DNA of 64,000 nucleotides, from NCBI GenBank assembly GCA_014607495.2, contig CP053153.1, forward strand, positions 14,012,001-14,076,000, given 5' to 3'. Both the position numbers and the translations under genes were made by a program. The stretch's first letter is position 1. Each line of letters opens with the position of its first letter. The notes beneath the pieces were generated by a model. That model was not told where the DNA came from. It saw only the letters and a program-made list of their open reading frames with translations, and ran no database searches. This DNA is from Carposina sasakii. Lineage: Eukaryota > Arthropoda > Insecta > Lepidoptera > Carposinidae. Below, in pieces: positions 1 through 11,466 of the stretch.

Positions 1-1029
1 AATGTTGTGGAGAAAAATTGTCATTATCATAAGTAATGATTTCATGATGACAATATGAAATGGCAACACATTTACAAAATGTAATATTGGATTTAAATTC
101 AGGAGGGTAATTTGCATTATAGAGCCAATTTAGTTGCTTATTGCATACCTGCAAATAATTCGTAGACTGAATCATACTAACTACTTACCTATATCATAAT
201 ACGCATGCTGAACGTGACTGTAGTTCTCGGGACCACAGTCGCGTATATATATGTATGTAATCTACTATGAAACTCTGATATGGATAGACAAAGAGAGGTA
301 GATATAAACCTAAGTTTATATGTAAGCTGAAAATAGAGGTAAAGCAAGATTGAAATTCGGCGCTAGGTGGCGTGGGTGCTAAGGCGTCCGCATTGCGTGA
401 ACAACCGTGTGGTATGGAATGTAAGAGCCTTGGAATATATAGATATGGCATTTAAATATATTATCACGAGGAATCATAGACTTGTGACATATTTCAATCC
501 CTGTGCTTTTGAGTCTTTTATGTCCACTTACAATTGAAATAAGAATATACTTAATCTAGTAAATTATACCCTACATGCGGCCGCTAATGACTTCATCCGC
601 GTAAGAAGTAAAATCGAGATCATAGAATTCCCGTTGCTCTCGTTTCCTTGAGAATTTCGGGAATTATTTTCTTTTCGGATATCTACGTCAAACATTAAAG
701 ATAACACCCTCCTTTTCAGATATCTAAGATCAAATCCACGATGATCAAAGAAATGACAACTTTTTAGCACTCCACATACACAAATAATAACCACATCTGA
801 CTGTTCGTAGATCCCGTACTATTTGCTTTGCCACCGCAATGGGCGCCCGTCTCCGCTGCACTCGACTCACGGAGGTTGCACACGTCAGGACGCGCGAGTG
901 TGCGAGGCTTGTGAATCCATGGTGATATTAATGCGAGAGATCTGACTGAATAGAATATAATTTTATTTGATAGTTTTACACATACGCAGAAAGGAAACCT
1001 TCTAAATATATTTAATTTTGTGTTGGGAT
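1..1029. other. No gene recognised; GC-richer patch near 835-920
   Basis: The stretch is AT-rich with no open frame that looks coding. A CpG-bearing block around 835-920 stands out from its surroundings and could be the edge of a promoter, but no core promoter element or splice donor supports that. Confidence 0.3.
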
Positions 1030-1300
1030 AGTTTGTTTAGTTAGGTTAACATAATAAATAATTAAATTGTATTAGGCGTTACCGGAAGCTGCCCTACACC
1101 CTCCACTGACCCTCGGATCTGATAACTCATAACTGCGAAAACAGGCACTTGCACTAACTACAATCATAATAATGATTAAGTATTACAGACAAACACTATA
1201 GAAACAAGCAACAGGGATAGGGCAGCTGTTTGCTGTTTGCTCATGGTAAAACAGGTGGGTACTAAGGTTGCATAGCAGGCTATGCTAGACTACTACCATA
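1030..1300. repeat. Repeat mosaic, first of two related copies
   Basis: The block shares several segments, in the same order, with 1695-1935: GTTTAGTTAGGTTAACAT, TAATGATTAAGTATTA followed by CAGACAAACACTA or TAGACAAACACTA, the GGGCAGCTGTTTGCTG segment and AAACAGGTGGGTACT. The part at about 1066-1165 also matches the inside of the TIR element at 19436-19728 (ACACCCTCCACTGACCCTCG). It looks like a broken transposon duplicated locally. No coding potential. Confidence 0.6.
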
Positions 1301-1455
1301 GAGTAATACGAGTAAGATGTAGACATAGAGTGCTAATGTCATACTAACGGTTTCGATGCAGTTTTCGGTGCCTCCCAATTCCATGCTTAGAATGCATTAC
1401 TATAGAGTCAAGGACTGGATCTGCATCGAAATTGTTAGTATGACATTAGCAATAG
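1297..1455. mobile_element. Partial AATAAGATG-type foldback MITE
   Basis: The left part reads GTGCTAATGTCATACTAAC and the right part reads GTTAGTATGACATTAGC, so the ends are inverted repeats. The complete member of this family is at 43111-43382 and another degenerate one at 1953-2286. This copy is internally deleted and has lost the outer right end. Confidence 0.7.
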
Positions 1456-1597
1456 AATATAATTGGCAAATTAAAAAAAAAAAATTCAGACAATGATTTT
1501 AACATAAGTTTTACATTCTTCCGATCATTTACCATGCTCAGAAAGAATTAGGTAGAGTCATTTATGTACATAAATGAAATTCCGACCTCTTGCATCT

Positions 1598-1693
1598 AAT
1601 CTACACTAATATTATAAAGAGGAAAATTTGAATAGGCTCCGAAACTTGATTTCAAAAATTCTTTCACCGTTAGAATCCTTATTGGACCTGGAT
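1598..1693 (+). mobile_element. Helitron-like 5' fragment
   Basis: Contains CTAATATTATAAAGAGG, then GAATAGGCTCC and CTTATTGGACCTGGATGAAC, matching the start of the long Helitron-like element at 17601. The typical other end of the family, CCGAAGCGAAGCGAGGGCGG, appears separately at about 1855-1874, so this is a deleted derivative. Confidence 0.55.
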
Positions 1694-1694
1694 G

Positions 1695-1935
1695 AACATG
1701 TTTAGTTAGGTTAACATATGAATAAATAATTGGGGACAACGAGGAAGGACTAAAAACGGATCCCGAAATTGTAATGATTAAGTATTATAGACAAACACTA
1801 GTTACGAAACAAGCAGCAGGGAGCTCTAGGGCAGCTGTTTGCTGCTTGCTCATACCGAAGCGAAGCGAGGGCGGGTAAAACAGGTGGGTACTCCAGGGCA
1901 CACCACACGGCTACTGCCATAGCTATGCTAGACTA
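1695..1935. repeat. Second copy of the 1030-1300 repeat mosaic
   Basis: Same segment order as 1030-1300, with the Helitron-like terminal segment CCGAAGCGAAGCGAGGGCGG inserted between the CTGCTTGCTCAT and AAACAGGTGGGTACT blocks. The insertion shows this copy and the first diverged after duplication. Confidence 0.6.
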
Positions 1936-1952
1936 CTACTAATATTATAAAT

Positions 1953-2286
1953 GCATAGAGTAATACGAAAGTAAGATGTAGATTTCATAGAGTGCTAATG
2001 TCATACTAACAGTTTCGATGCACCATTAGACTTATCGGTGTCTCAAAATTAGTCTGTCCACTAGTGTTGATATAAATGTGGACCTTCCCAGGATTTCTAA
2101 TCATTGACACTTAAAATGCATTACTATAAGTTACACTAGTAGTCAAGGACTGGAATTGTGAGGCACCGAAAATCTCTATTGTCTAACGGCATCACACATA
2201 TCTGGCGGTGCATCGAAATTGTTAGCCAGGGGGCCCTATTGATCAAAAAGTCTTAGCACTCTATGTCTACATCTTATTCCTCTATG
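1953..2286. mobile_element. Degenerate AATAAGATG-type foldback MITE
   Basis: Begins CATAGAGTAATACG and ends CATCTTATTCCTCTATG. Inner arms carry GTGCTAATGTCATACTAAC on the left and TGGAATTGTGAGGCACCGAA on the right, as in the 43111-43382 copy. Extra sequence between the arms makes it longer than that copy. No coding capacity. Confidence 0.75.
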
Positions 2287-2336
2287 CTACTACAGATGGT
2301 ATCCAGCGCAATCATATTCAGATGATGATATAATTT

Positions 2337-2612
2337 GCCATGGTGTGTCGGCAGAGTAGAACAGCACTGCCTCAATTTAGGCAATGGATATCGTAAGATG
2401 CTATTAAGAGTTTCCGAGAAGTGGGCAGAAGTACCTCCCGTGCTGACAACATGGTTCGAAAATCACACTGCGGTCACCAATCCGCTTGCCCAGCGTAGTG
2501 ACTATGGGTAAAAACCCTCTTATTGCACATTGCCATGTGGCGTATCCAGGTGGAGGCCTACGTCCAGCAGTAGTCTGCAATAGTCTTGATGTGATGAAGA
2601 TAACCAGGACCT
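2337..2612 (+). repeat. RTE-tail repeat (family R1), plus orientation
   Basis: Contains GGCAGAGTAGAAC, then GTGGGCAGAAGTACCTCCCG and finally GGAGGCCTACGTCCAGCAGT followed by a degenerate GATG tail. This 3' end resembles the tail of the RTE LINE fragment at 59017-59490 (GGAGGCCTATGTCCAACAGT), so R1 is either a truncated RTE product or a SINE that borrows the RTE tail. Confidence 0.8.
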
Positions 2613-3238
2613 TTAGTTTTCTATACAAAATGTGATTTTATCCCGTCGACTCTACGTTTATATTAGGCACTGACATTACCTCTGTAAAGTTAACTTATAA
2701 AGAAAGCAAATAAAACTCGTGAGTACACCTTATCATCGTCAAATTACCGTACAATATGCCTATAAACCCTAGTAGGGAGTTATCTACATATTTATATATT
2801 AAACGTTTACTCTATAAAGCCATAATGTCGTATGCCCATATTGTGGGAAATGGCTTCATTCCGCGATGTAAAAAGAGGTCGGGAGTGATTCAAACCTACT
2901 TTTTGTGCTGTGGAGCAACTTCTTACGTGCTGTAAAGCGTACGGTATACAGAATTTATATGACGTATCCCTACTGTTTGGAAGTAGCGAGTTTTGTAACG
3001 TAGTAAATAGAAATAGTACACTGTCGTACTGTTTAGGTAGTTAGGCATTGCAGTTCATAAACTGGAGGAATCAGATAGTTTCATACTTACGTAATCGACA
3101 TTATGATTCTCATAAAAAAAATGTTCCTGTTTATCTTACGTATTAACAAACACAAAATTTAATACGATGCTTCTTCTATGCATATAACAACTAACATTAT
3201 AAATAACAAAGTAAGTTTGTTACCTTTTTACGTTTTAT
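2613..3238. other. No gene or repeat recognised
   Basis: AT-rich sequence between two R1 copies. Nothing with coding character seen on either strand. Confidence 0.4.
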
Positions 3239-3465
3239 TCTTCTTCTTCTTCTTCTTCAGCCTATTGCAGTCCACTGCTGGACGTAGGCCTCCCCCAGGG
3301 CACGCCACAAGGCTACTGCCACAGGGGGTTTTGCCCAGTCACCACGCTGGGCAGGCGGGTTGGTCACCGCAGTGTGATTTTCGGACTATGTTGTCAGTAC
3401 GGAAGGCGCTGCTGCCCACCTCCCGGAAACCCTTAATCGCTTCGTACGATACCCACAGGCTTTAT
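3239..3465 (-). repeat. RTE-tail repeat (R1), minus orientation
   Basis: Reads (TTC)n, GCAGTCCACTGCTGGACGTA, GGCCTCCCCCAGGGCACGCC and GGCGCTGCTGCCCACCTCCC on the plus strand, which is the reverse complement of R1. The trinucleotide tail is TTC-biased instead of the usual ATC. The distal part that carries the GAATTC-TACTCTGCCGG block in other copies is missing. Confidence 0.85.
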
Positions 3466-5434
3466 TCACTTAACCAAATATCAAAGCAACTGCTAGTGCA
3501 TTATAATTTTGTGGTATGAATGTTCTCTACATAAACATCGTATACAAGCATCTAAGGGAGCATTTACAAGACTGTTTCATACGTTAGTAGACTGCTTCGT
3601 ATCTATTACAAGTCTCAAGTGACTCGTAGCCGTAGTAGCTGAGAACAGCGGACTAGATTGAGTTTTAATATTATATGGACCTAATTTTCAATGAGAAAAG
3701 AGGTACGATTTAGTAACAGCTTTATTTTATTTGGAAAGACTGGAGCATAAATAATTTTATGAGCAAAAGCCCTCGCCTTGTTTCGCTTCGTTATTTTTTA
3801 AATTTTCAGTGAAAAGCATGTAGGTATGACCGGTTTTTCTTATTTCCTATATTTTAGTTGGATTTATTGGTTCAAATTGAATTTAAGATTAAAGATACAT
3901 AACGGGACTTTTTCTTGGTGAAAAGTTTAAATTGTGTACCACATGTTGATTCATGAAGTAACATAATAATTGATCGGTTGAATAAATCAAAGTGACTTCT
4001 CTATTTGATAATACATAGCTTGTAGTGGACCATATTAGCGGGTTAGATTGGATTGTGTTTCTACACTTTAATCCACTAGTAGTAGCGTCGCTACTGTCTA
4101 TGCCATAATATTATCCAGGCAAGTCTAGTCTAGTACCTCCGTGTTATTCCACTGGTATGTCCCGTTCGAGCGAGTGCTAACCACTAACAACTATTGTACT
4201 CGTATCGACTGAGAACTGGTATCGAATGAAAACTGATATCGATAAGCAATTGTTTTGAACACGGAAACAATATTCAATCGACCTATTTAAAGCTAGGAAT
4301 GGTCGTTTGATCTGCAACGATACATACTAGGCTAATTAAGTACCTGCACACTATTGTGAATTCTAGAAATCAGACTCTATTGTGAAAAGTGTTTTTTTAA
4401 GCTACAAAACATACGATTTTAGTTTATGTACTACTGTAAGAAAAAATCGCGATATTATTATGCACCGATCTATTAATATGAAATAGTTAAAAACTTAAAC
4501 CCAAAACACTTCATGCTAGAATCGGACTCTTTAGCTTCAATAAGAAAGAGCTATGCTTCCATAGTAACTATTACGGCTTCTAATAAATATGAAGCGCTAC
4601 CATATGTAGATTTTGGATTAATATTTAATATTAATAATTCAATGTTAGCTCAATATTTTAAATAAAAAATATCAAATTTTTTATTTATGTCTCTTAATAA
4701 CGTGTCTTAATCTAAATATTAATAATATAGGAAATAGTTGCACCTATATACGTCTAGTGAACCTCATCTTATTGTTTTATGAAGTACACTAATTAAATTC
4801 GACAAAACAGCAGAATATGTTTTTTTTTTTTTTTTTTACTTTATTTAACATTTTCATTAGTACATTACTACAATTTGCCACTCACGTAGTCCTTATTGGT
4901 CTGTCTGGAGTGGCGAGATCGTTCCGTTTACATAATACTTTTTCATTAAATGTAATGTCGCGAAGTGCTCTGTCCATTGGGCTTTATCGATGCCAGTCCT
5001 CGATACAATGACTAACCATGCTGTGGATATAAATTGAGTTAGGATTTGGCTGGAGATAAATACATAAACGTTAACGTTTACGTAAGAGTGTAGATAAAAT
5101 AATTTCTAGATCGTTGGAATTGTTAATACATTTTGCGATTACCTACTTACCTATAGTAGTAGGCGGATAAAACGCTATAAAATAAAAAGTATTTCATAAA
5201 ATGTCACGTCCAAAAATCTGGGGATATGTATAGCAGTAGGTGCTTTGATATAATCTACATATTACGTACTTGTATGTCATATGGTAATATAATACAACAC
5301 AATCTGGTGTTTAAATCCCCAAACAAAACTAGTCAACACCACCAGAACATCCAATCAATGTAAAATCGATGTTAAAATCAAATTAAAATTGTGCATTTTA
5401 TTGCTTTTCATTTTGTTTGATTCAATATTGTACA
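3466..5434. other. No gene recognised; poly-T run at about 4820-4837
   Basis: Mainly AT-rich non-coding sequence. A run of 18 T after CAGAATATG at about 4820 may be the antisense poly(A) tail of an old retrotransposed copy, but no body was recognised beside it. If 5435-6112 is a spliced gene, an upstream exon or promoter may lie here; none could be identified. Confidence 0.35.
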
Positions 5435-6112
5435 ATGTCGATTGGATTACAGTCAATTCCTCTATTTTATGGGTTCCATTTAATTTTCTGCATGGACCCA
5501 TTTTTATTGAAAGTTGACACAAAAAACATTTTAGATACTGTTGAAGCGATTCTCTCACATAAAAACATTAAAGAGTTAGCAAGTGACCTCGCAACAAATG
5601 CGGCTAGAGACTTCATGACAGAATTCCGGAGTTTAAACAACAACAAACAAATGCAACGGAAAAAGCGCAAACAACCAGTGGGACAGGTCCAAAAATTTTC
5701 GGATCCAGCCGAAGAATTGGCTGATAAAGTGGTTCAGGAGCTACCTGTAGGTCCAGATGAAGAGATATTCGTTGAGACAGATCAATCACCACCACGTGAG
5801 ATCCGGATTATAACAAAAGAGTTGAAACCAAATGAAACCCCGTTTGAACAACCTTTAAGGCCGAATAGGTTACCAATCAGGCATAAGCGGCGCCCAATAA
5901 GGCCAAATGGACCTGACTATAAGCTTGATAAATCCATGAATATTCCTAGTGGGGCTTCGTACATGGTCAATAGTGCCCCCAATATGTCAAATGAACCATT
6001 GAGGGTCCTTGAGTCTCCATCATCTGTGATACGGGAGGAACCGCCTCCAAATTCAGGTCCTAACCGAGAACAAATGATACCAGTGTATGATCGATACGGA
6101 AATCCAGTATAG
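5435..6112 (+). CDS. Hypothetical host protein, proline- and charge-rich (possibly a terminal exon)
   Basis: This is the most gene-like frame in the window that is not a transposon. It would encode 225 residues from the ATG at 5435. The first 20 or so residues contain a hydrophobic stretch (LFYGFHLIFC) that could be a signal peptide, or could be intron read through: the trinucleotide CAG just before 5451 follows a T-rich tract and would make a phase-0 splice acceptor. An internal ATG at 5492 is a third possible start. The body has an acidic and helical part (ILDTVEAILSHKNIKELA), a basic cluster (MQRKKRKQ), a proline- and arginine-rich part with HKRRPIRPNG, and ends IPVYDRYGNPV. Dibasic sites after a possible signal peptide could mean a processed secreted protein; that is speculation. 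I do not recognise a family. Confidence 0.5.
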   Translation: MSIGLQSIPLFYGFHLIFCMDPFLLKVDTKNILDTVEAILSHKNIKELASDLATNAARDFMTEFRSLNNNKQMQRKKRKQPVGQVQKFSDPAEELADKVVQELPVGPDEEIFVETDQSPPREIRIITKELKPNETPFEQPLRPNRLPIRHKRRPIRPNGPDYKLDKSMNIPSGASYMVNSAPNMSNEPLRVLESPSSVIREEPPPNSGPNREQMIPVYDRYGNPV

Positions 6113-6324
6113 CAGTTCATAGTAACAAGACCTTTTCATACTTATTTGATACTTTAAAGAGAGAGAAGTCACGAGGGGACGTGGCAATAAGAGCACATCT
6201 GTATACTAGGTCGATGCCAATATGCTTTCTTGAACATAAATAGTTCAAGAGTGTCAATGTAACGTGTATAGATTATACTATTTATATTTACATAAATCCA
6301 TTTACACATATGAATCATAAGTCA

Positions 6325-6600
6325 CAAATAGGGTAGCCAGAACTCCAGGATCACGAAGAAAATCCTAAAGCCAGGCTTCGCATAGCAGGTCCAGATGTAA
6401 ATCAGTGACAAGTGACACGATAGCATCGCCCGAGAGAACGACCTTGAATTCCTTACCGCCAATTTCTATAACTGATCTTGAGAGATTTTTTGGCATATTT
6501 CTTTTTGATCTCTCGTATAGAAATTGGCCGTTAGTCGACTCTCACAAATGCACGGGAGGAGATGCAGCTGATGTATCCTAGTGAATCCCTAAATGACTTG
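6325..6600 (+). repeat. Interspersed repeat family R4
   Basis: Shows the R4 landmarks in order: GGGTAGCCAGAACT, a CTAAAGCCAGGCTTCGCATA segment (usually CCACGCTT-GCATAGCGGG), CAGATGTAAAT, GTGACAAG, CCTTA/TTAGTCGACTCT and GGAGATGCAGCTGATGTAT. More than a dozen full or partial relatives lie in this window. A 70-base inverted stretch around CAATTTCTATA and its complement interrupts the middle. No coding capacity; origin of the family unknown to me. Confidence 0.7.
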
Positions 6601-6776
6601 ACTAATCAATGAAGTATAAAATTAAGTAAAGTTATTCACTTGCTTTAGATGCACGAAATCTCATATGGGTCGTATTAACATTTAAAAGTAGTTTCTTAGG
6701 GATCTATCTGTCGGCTAAATATTTATTTATTATTTGTACGCGACACTGTCGCAAGATAGCTTAATGTAGGTACAAT

Positions 6777-7047
6777 CATCATCATCATCAGCCTATTACA
6801 GTCCACTGCTGGACGTAGGCTTCTTCCAGAGCACGCCACAAGACTGCCATGGGGGGTATCTGCCCATAGTCACATCACGCTGGGCAGGCGGGTTGGTGAC
6901 TGCAGTTTGTATTTTTGGACTATGTTATCAACACGGGAGGCGCTGCTGCCCACCTTCCGGAAACCCTGAATCGCCTCGTACGATACCCACGGGCAGACAT
7001 GGGGTGGTACGAATTCTACTCTGCCGGCACCACGCGGCCGGTAGGTA
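6777..7047 (-). repeat. RTE-tail repeat (R1), near full length
   Basis: Plus strand reads (ATC)n, TACAGTCCACTGCTGGACGT, GGCGCTGCTGCCCACCTTCC, CGCCTCGTACGATACCCACG and TACTCTGCCGGCACCACGCG. This is one of the most complete R1 units here (about 270 bp) and serves as reference for the others. Confidence 0.9.
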
Positions 7048-7881
7048 CAATACAAAAATATAATCCTATAGCTCACTCACAATGAGCAGAGCACGCTACC
7101 GCCATATTTCACAACGGTATGAATTATTGATGCCGGACTGTCTCGGCGATCGTAAATAAACGTTCTGTGGATGCGACAATAAGAGCAGACACATTATAAA
7201 ACACTAATCTGAGATATAATGGTCTAGGTTTAGTTATTTTCAACTGGACTTTATTATAAGGTATAACAAAAAGGCAAGATGCTATGAAAGTAGCCCACCA
7301 TAGAGAACCATAATGTGTATTTTAACTTTTATAATCTCTAAATATTAAATAATATAAAAACATACTCTATTCATTTACTACTTAGGTCAGAGAATTATTA
7401 GAGCATTAGCATAGCCATCCAGCGCGGTAACGCAGCCAGCATTTTGGCCACGCTACCTGATAAGGTAGATCGGATAACCATCCTGTAGACATTAGGATGG
7501 TTAACCGATCTCCCATAGATACGCCATAACCCTAATTAGTTTTAAGTTAGTTATAGATATGTATTCTAAATATTCTATGATCTGGTTTTTGAATAAATAA
7601 GTTGGATGAATAAATAATTATATACATACTCTATTTATTTTACACCAAAGATATTGGTCCCATTCGTAAATGTGTATATAGCAAGCGTAGGGCAGCTAAT
7701 ACGAGTACTATTGCAAGAAAATAAGGTTTGACACTCACTTATAGACACTGATGAGATAGGAATATTGGTAACATAAAACAATCACTAATTTCATTGGTAT
7801 TCATACAAAATGTGACAGCGGAGGCTTCTAAAAATTGTATTGCTAGTTGTAGCGACAATGTCAAAATTCGTTATCATTTAA
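7048..7881. other. No gene recognised; fragment related to the 51.4-kb MITE
   Basis: Around 7261-7312 the words TATAACAAAAAGG and TAGCCCACCATAGAGAACC match one arm of the TA-flanked element at 51444-51703, so a remnant of that family sits here. At 7438-7510 GGTAGATCGGATAACCATCC and GGATGGTTAACCGATCTCCC form an inverted repeat of about 18 bp, probably a small hairpin element. Confidence 0.45.
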
Positions 7882-8086
7882 GGCTCGAGCACACCGGATG
7901 CGTGTGCGTGCACGTAAGCGTAGACGTATATCTACCTCTGAGTTGTAATGTATGGAACTGTATAGGCACGGGCAGACCGGATGCGTATCAAGACGTAAGC
8001 ATAGACGTCAAGCGGTGACAGTTCCATACATTAAACTCAAAGGTACGTGTACGTCTACGCTTACGTGCATGCATACGCATCGAGCC
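7882..8086. mobile_element. 205-bp hairpin MITE with TTTAA target duplication
   Basis: The ends are GGCTCGAGCACACCGGATGC and GCATACGCATCGAGCC, and the arms stay complementary for about 80 bases each (ACGTAAGCGTAGACGTA against TACGTCTACGCTTACGT; TGTATGGAACTGT against ACAGTTCCATACA). TTTAA lies directly outside both ends (7877-7881 and 8087-8091). No coding capacity; it must have moved with a transposase supplied in trans. Superfamily not assigned. Confidence 0.85.
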
Positions 8087-8091
8087 TTTAA

Positions 8092-10088
8092 AATTGTTAC
8101 GAGCTAAACGACGACGACGTCAAAAGTAACTGTTATGAATTTATCGAAGAGATGAAGAAGTTATATACCCATATACGTCACGGAAAGCTATAAGCTATAA
8201 TAATTTGTTCAGGCTGATATTGTGTCGTGTTCTGCAGTGCTATGGTTTGTCCATTTGCTAAATTCTCCAGTTCAACCTAGTATACACTATGCTTTGTGGC
8301 CATTTATTCATATCCATTTAGTGATTATCTGCCATTCTATGTGTTCTGTCATTCAGAAGCTTTGCTTCATAATTCAATGCGTTTAGATTGAGAGCTGTTG
8401 TATGCTTTAATTAGGTGTTCTGTGACTGCAGATATGAAGTTGCTAAATTGTCAAATAAATCAAGCTAAAGGTCCGTGCGGATTATAAAGATTGAAAAGGT
8501 TGTAGTTTTACTGGGTAAATTATTGTAGTTTTTGGATTAACGAATCACTATGATGTGCTATTCCAGACCATGCTTTGGTATATTTCGTGTCAGCATTTCT
8601 GTGACCAGTATAGTCTGTGACTAGTATAGTCCAAGCACTTTAATAATATGAGACATACCATTATTTTTATAACAGTTAGTAAATTAGGTAAACAAAATCA
8701 ATTGATTATGTATTTTAGATACATTTAGTAGTAAGAGTCTGTGACTGGATTTCAAATGTTCATATTTGACACAAGCCCTAGTCTATAACTCAATGCGCTT
8801 CGGAAGCGATCGCGATATGAGCCAGTGTTTGGGTTTAATCACACTAAGTGATATGTTTACATGATTAACAATCTGTCATGTGAGCCAGTATTAATATCGT
8901 GACGTGAAGTACTGGTGGCACTCGACATATTATGATTAGTTTCATCAAAATGTGTTTACTCGTGTGTTTACACGTCAATTTGAAGTTGGATTGTAATCTA
9001 AGTTACAATTTTGATGGGGAACAATGTTTATTTTGATAAATGTTAGTTGATGCTGTATATTTGTCTGTTTCTCAAAATAAGCTAATAATAGTACAGAGAG
9101 TATATAGAGTGTTTGTGACAGTCAGGCAAATATTGATACCATGACTTTAGACCATGATTCTGAGGCCGAAAACACTGAAAATTTTCGCAGGAAAATTCCA
9201 AAATTTTCCGACATTTTTGAAATATTTTCATGAAAAAAATAGTTAAGTTCGTATAATTATACCTTAGATAATTATTAAAAAATAAAATTTTAACCAAAAG
9301 ATGATTTAAAAAAAAGTTGACCTCAAAAAGTTCAAATAACTGATCAACCCTGAAGGAATTAAAGAAAAATTAAAGAAAAATCAGCAATGTGTGACACAAT
9401 AACCAATAAGCCCATTTAATTAATGATAGAATCGCCAGATACAATTGGCGCGGAGAGCAAAGATTACTAATAATCAAATCAAAAATACATTTCCTGCAAG
9501 TAATAACACGGTCGTTACTCAACACAATGGTACTTTTCAGGATTTCAGTATTTGCCTGGCGTCACCCACACCCTGTATAATTTACCAAAACGAAGTTGTA
9601 TAATCATTTATTGCAGCACAATTATTCACTTCCATTTTGTACTACCCTCATATAAAGTTGGCACGACTGCACAATCAGAAGTATTATTCTTTACTATTTT
9701 GAGTCACTTATATCTTTAAATAAATACTGTACCCAATAGGTCCTATTACAGCCCGCGTTGTTAAGCTACCTGCGTTTCGCCGAATGGCTCCTGTGAATAT
9801 GGCGTAGCTACTAAGCCGTGCACGCCCTAAGTACTATCTTGCAGTCAGTGTATATATTGTTTAGCTATGTCTAATAAAAGTGACGGTTGCGAATAGATAA
9901 GTGTTTATAAAAAAAAAAAGAAAAAGCGGTAATAGAAGCTATTCGGTGAAACGTATAAATGTGTCCCAGCTAATAGTTACATAAAGGGCGCCAAGTGAAA
10001 CCCCTCCGGTTTAATGGCACCCTGAACCTAATTGTAATTCTTTTAAAAATCTGAAATAAAAAAATAAAAAAATGTCACAGGTACTTAC
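8092..10088. other. No gene or known repeat recognised
   Basis: AT-rich DNA with no convincing frame on either strand and no member of the repeat families found elsewhere in the window. It may be unique intergenic or intronic sequence. Confidence 0.4.
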
Positions 10089-10341
10089 TGAAGACTTGAA
10101 GATCTTGGGTGTTATTTAAAGTAAACTCATGTCTAAAGCAAACTATATTTAACCTAAGAAAACATCTAAAGATTTTTATAATAACACATGTCATATGTAT
10201 CCATATGTAAGCATACCATAGTGGAGACTGTGATATTGTTAGATACACAATATCAAACCATGACACGAATACCAAAAGAAGTAAAGAACTGTTCGTAAAC
10301 CCCTCGACGTTTATTTTAGCATAAGTAATCTCGTCAGTCAT
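10089..10341 (-). CDS. Weak candidate first coding exon, unknown protein
   Basis: On the minus strand an ATG at 10341 opens a frame beginning MTDEITYAKINVEGF, followed by a hydrophobic region (SSLLLLVFVSWFDIVYL) and a second one near WYAYIWIHMTCVIIKIF. The frame runs without stop to a strong splice-donor sequence: the minus strand reads CTTCA then GTAAGTAC, with the exon ending at 10089. The hydrophobic segments suggest a membrane protein if it is real. No family is recognised and AT-rich DNA gives such frames by chance; the donor is the main support. Confidence 0.25.
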
Positions 10342-10542
10342 ACTTAGTAAGACACTGTAAGTGGATTATGGAGTATTAGCATTCGATCAATACGTCCGTT
10401 TGCGTTGGCTGCTGGTGTTTGAATGTTTGCTGTTTGGTTTATTGGCAAACATCTAGGAAATAAAACTTCCCTGTTGTTGATAGTTTGGTAAGTACTGTAT
10501 TGCTAAATTTGCTGATGCAGGTATCCATAATGTGACATACTT

Positions 10543-10885
10543 CATCATCATCATCATCATCAGCCCACCGCAGTCCACTGCTGGACGTAGGCCTCCCCCG
10601 GGGAATCACGCCACAAAACGGTATATTGCCATGGGGGGTATTTGCCCATAGTCACCACGCTGGGCAGGCAGAAAAAGAAAGAATCATCTATTTTGCAATA
10701 GTGACCGCAGGTATATATATTGTATTTTGGACTGTGTTGTCTTATATAACACGGGAGGCGCTGCTGCCCACTTCCCGGAAACCCTTAATCGCCTCGTACG
10801 TATATATATATATATACCCACGGGATCATTTCAGACATGGGCATTTCATGAAATGGTGCGAATTCTACTCTGCCGGCACCACGAT
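10543..10885 (-). repeat. RTE-tail repeat (R1) with an AT-rich expansion
   Basis: Has (ATC)n, CGCAGTCCACTGCTGGACGT, GGCGCTGCTGCCCACTTCCC and TACTCTGCCGGCACCACG in the R1 order. Two insertions distinguish it: an extra segment after GGGCAGGC (GAAAAAGAAAGAATCATC) and a (TA)n expansion with ATTTCATGAAATGG after the CGTACG block, the latter being a motif of the foldback element at 12378. Confidence 0.85.
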
Positions 10886-11290
10886 ATGGTTTGGGCCAAT
10901 ACTTATAACTGGCTAATTTGTGATACAGCTTACAATTTCTGGTGCTCTCAAGTAGCTCTTATGTGTAGCTGGCGGATTTTTCTTTTAGGTTATAAAACAA
11001 ATTAAAGAGAGTAGGGTACTATCAGAAGAAGTTCACGGATAGTGTGTTTCATTGTATAATTCATATGTAGACTTAATGGGGTCTTAATTAATAATTTAAA
11101 CAAAAACTTAGATAACGATAGGTTAGGTTAGGTTAGACATATGACAAATACTAGCACGAGCCGACGAGCGGAGCAGCGTGCCCAGGCAGCGTCCGGCGAT
11201 GTGCCAGATGCGAATCCTTTTGTAAAGTCTTTTATGTTTTTAAATATTTTTCCGTGAAAAATCACGCTAAATAAAGCAAAAAAAACGGTA
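10886..11290 (+). repeat. Core copy of the 12.4-kb foldback element
   Basis: Starts near ATATGGTTTGGGC and continues with GGCGGATTTTTCTTTTAGGT, GTTCACGGATAGTGTGTT, AGGTTAGGTTAGGTTAGA, GAGCCGACGAGCGGAG and CAGGCAGCGTCCGGCGAT. The same blocks occur in the same order inside 12480-12945. It lacks the inverted outer ends. Confidence 0.75.
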
Positions 11291-11466
11291 TATTAGTTTT
11301 TCTTAAATCTTTTAATGTTATTTCATTTTATACAAACCTTAGCCTAAAAATAACAAACAGAAAAAGAAAGAATCATCCATTTGATGCAATAGTTCAGAAG
11401 CTATACGCGTATATATGGCCACGACTATATATAGGTACATTTCGGTGATTTTCTTATATATTTACA

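Noticed and set aside
4817..5011. 64-codon frame beginning with a Phe run
   Set aside because: The Phe run is a poly-T tract; nothing else supports translation.
11121..11150. TTAGG-type units (also at about 12780) as telomeric DNA
   Set aside because: Only about three units occur, and the same units sit at the same place in two copies of one repeat, so they belong to that repeat.
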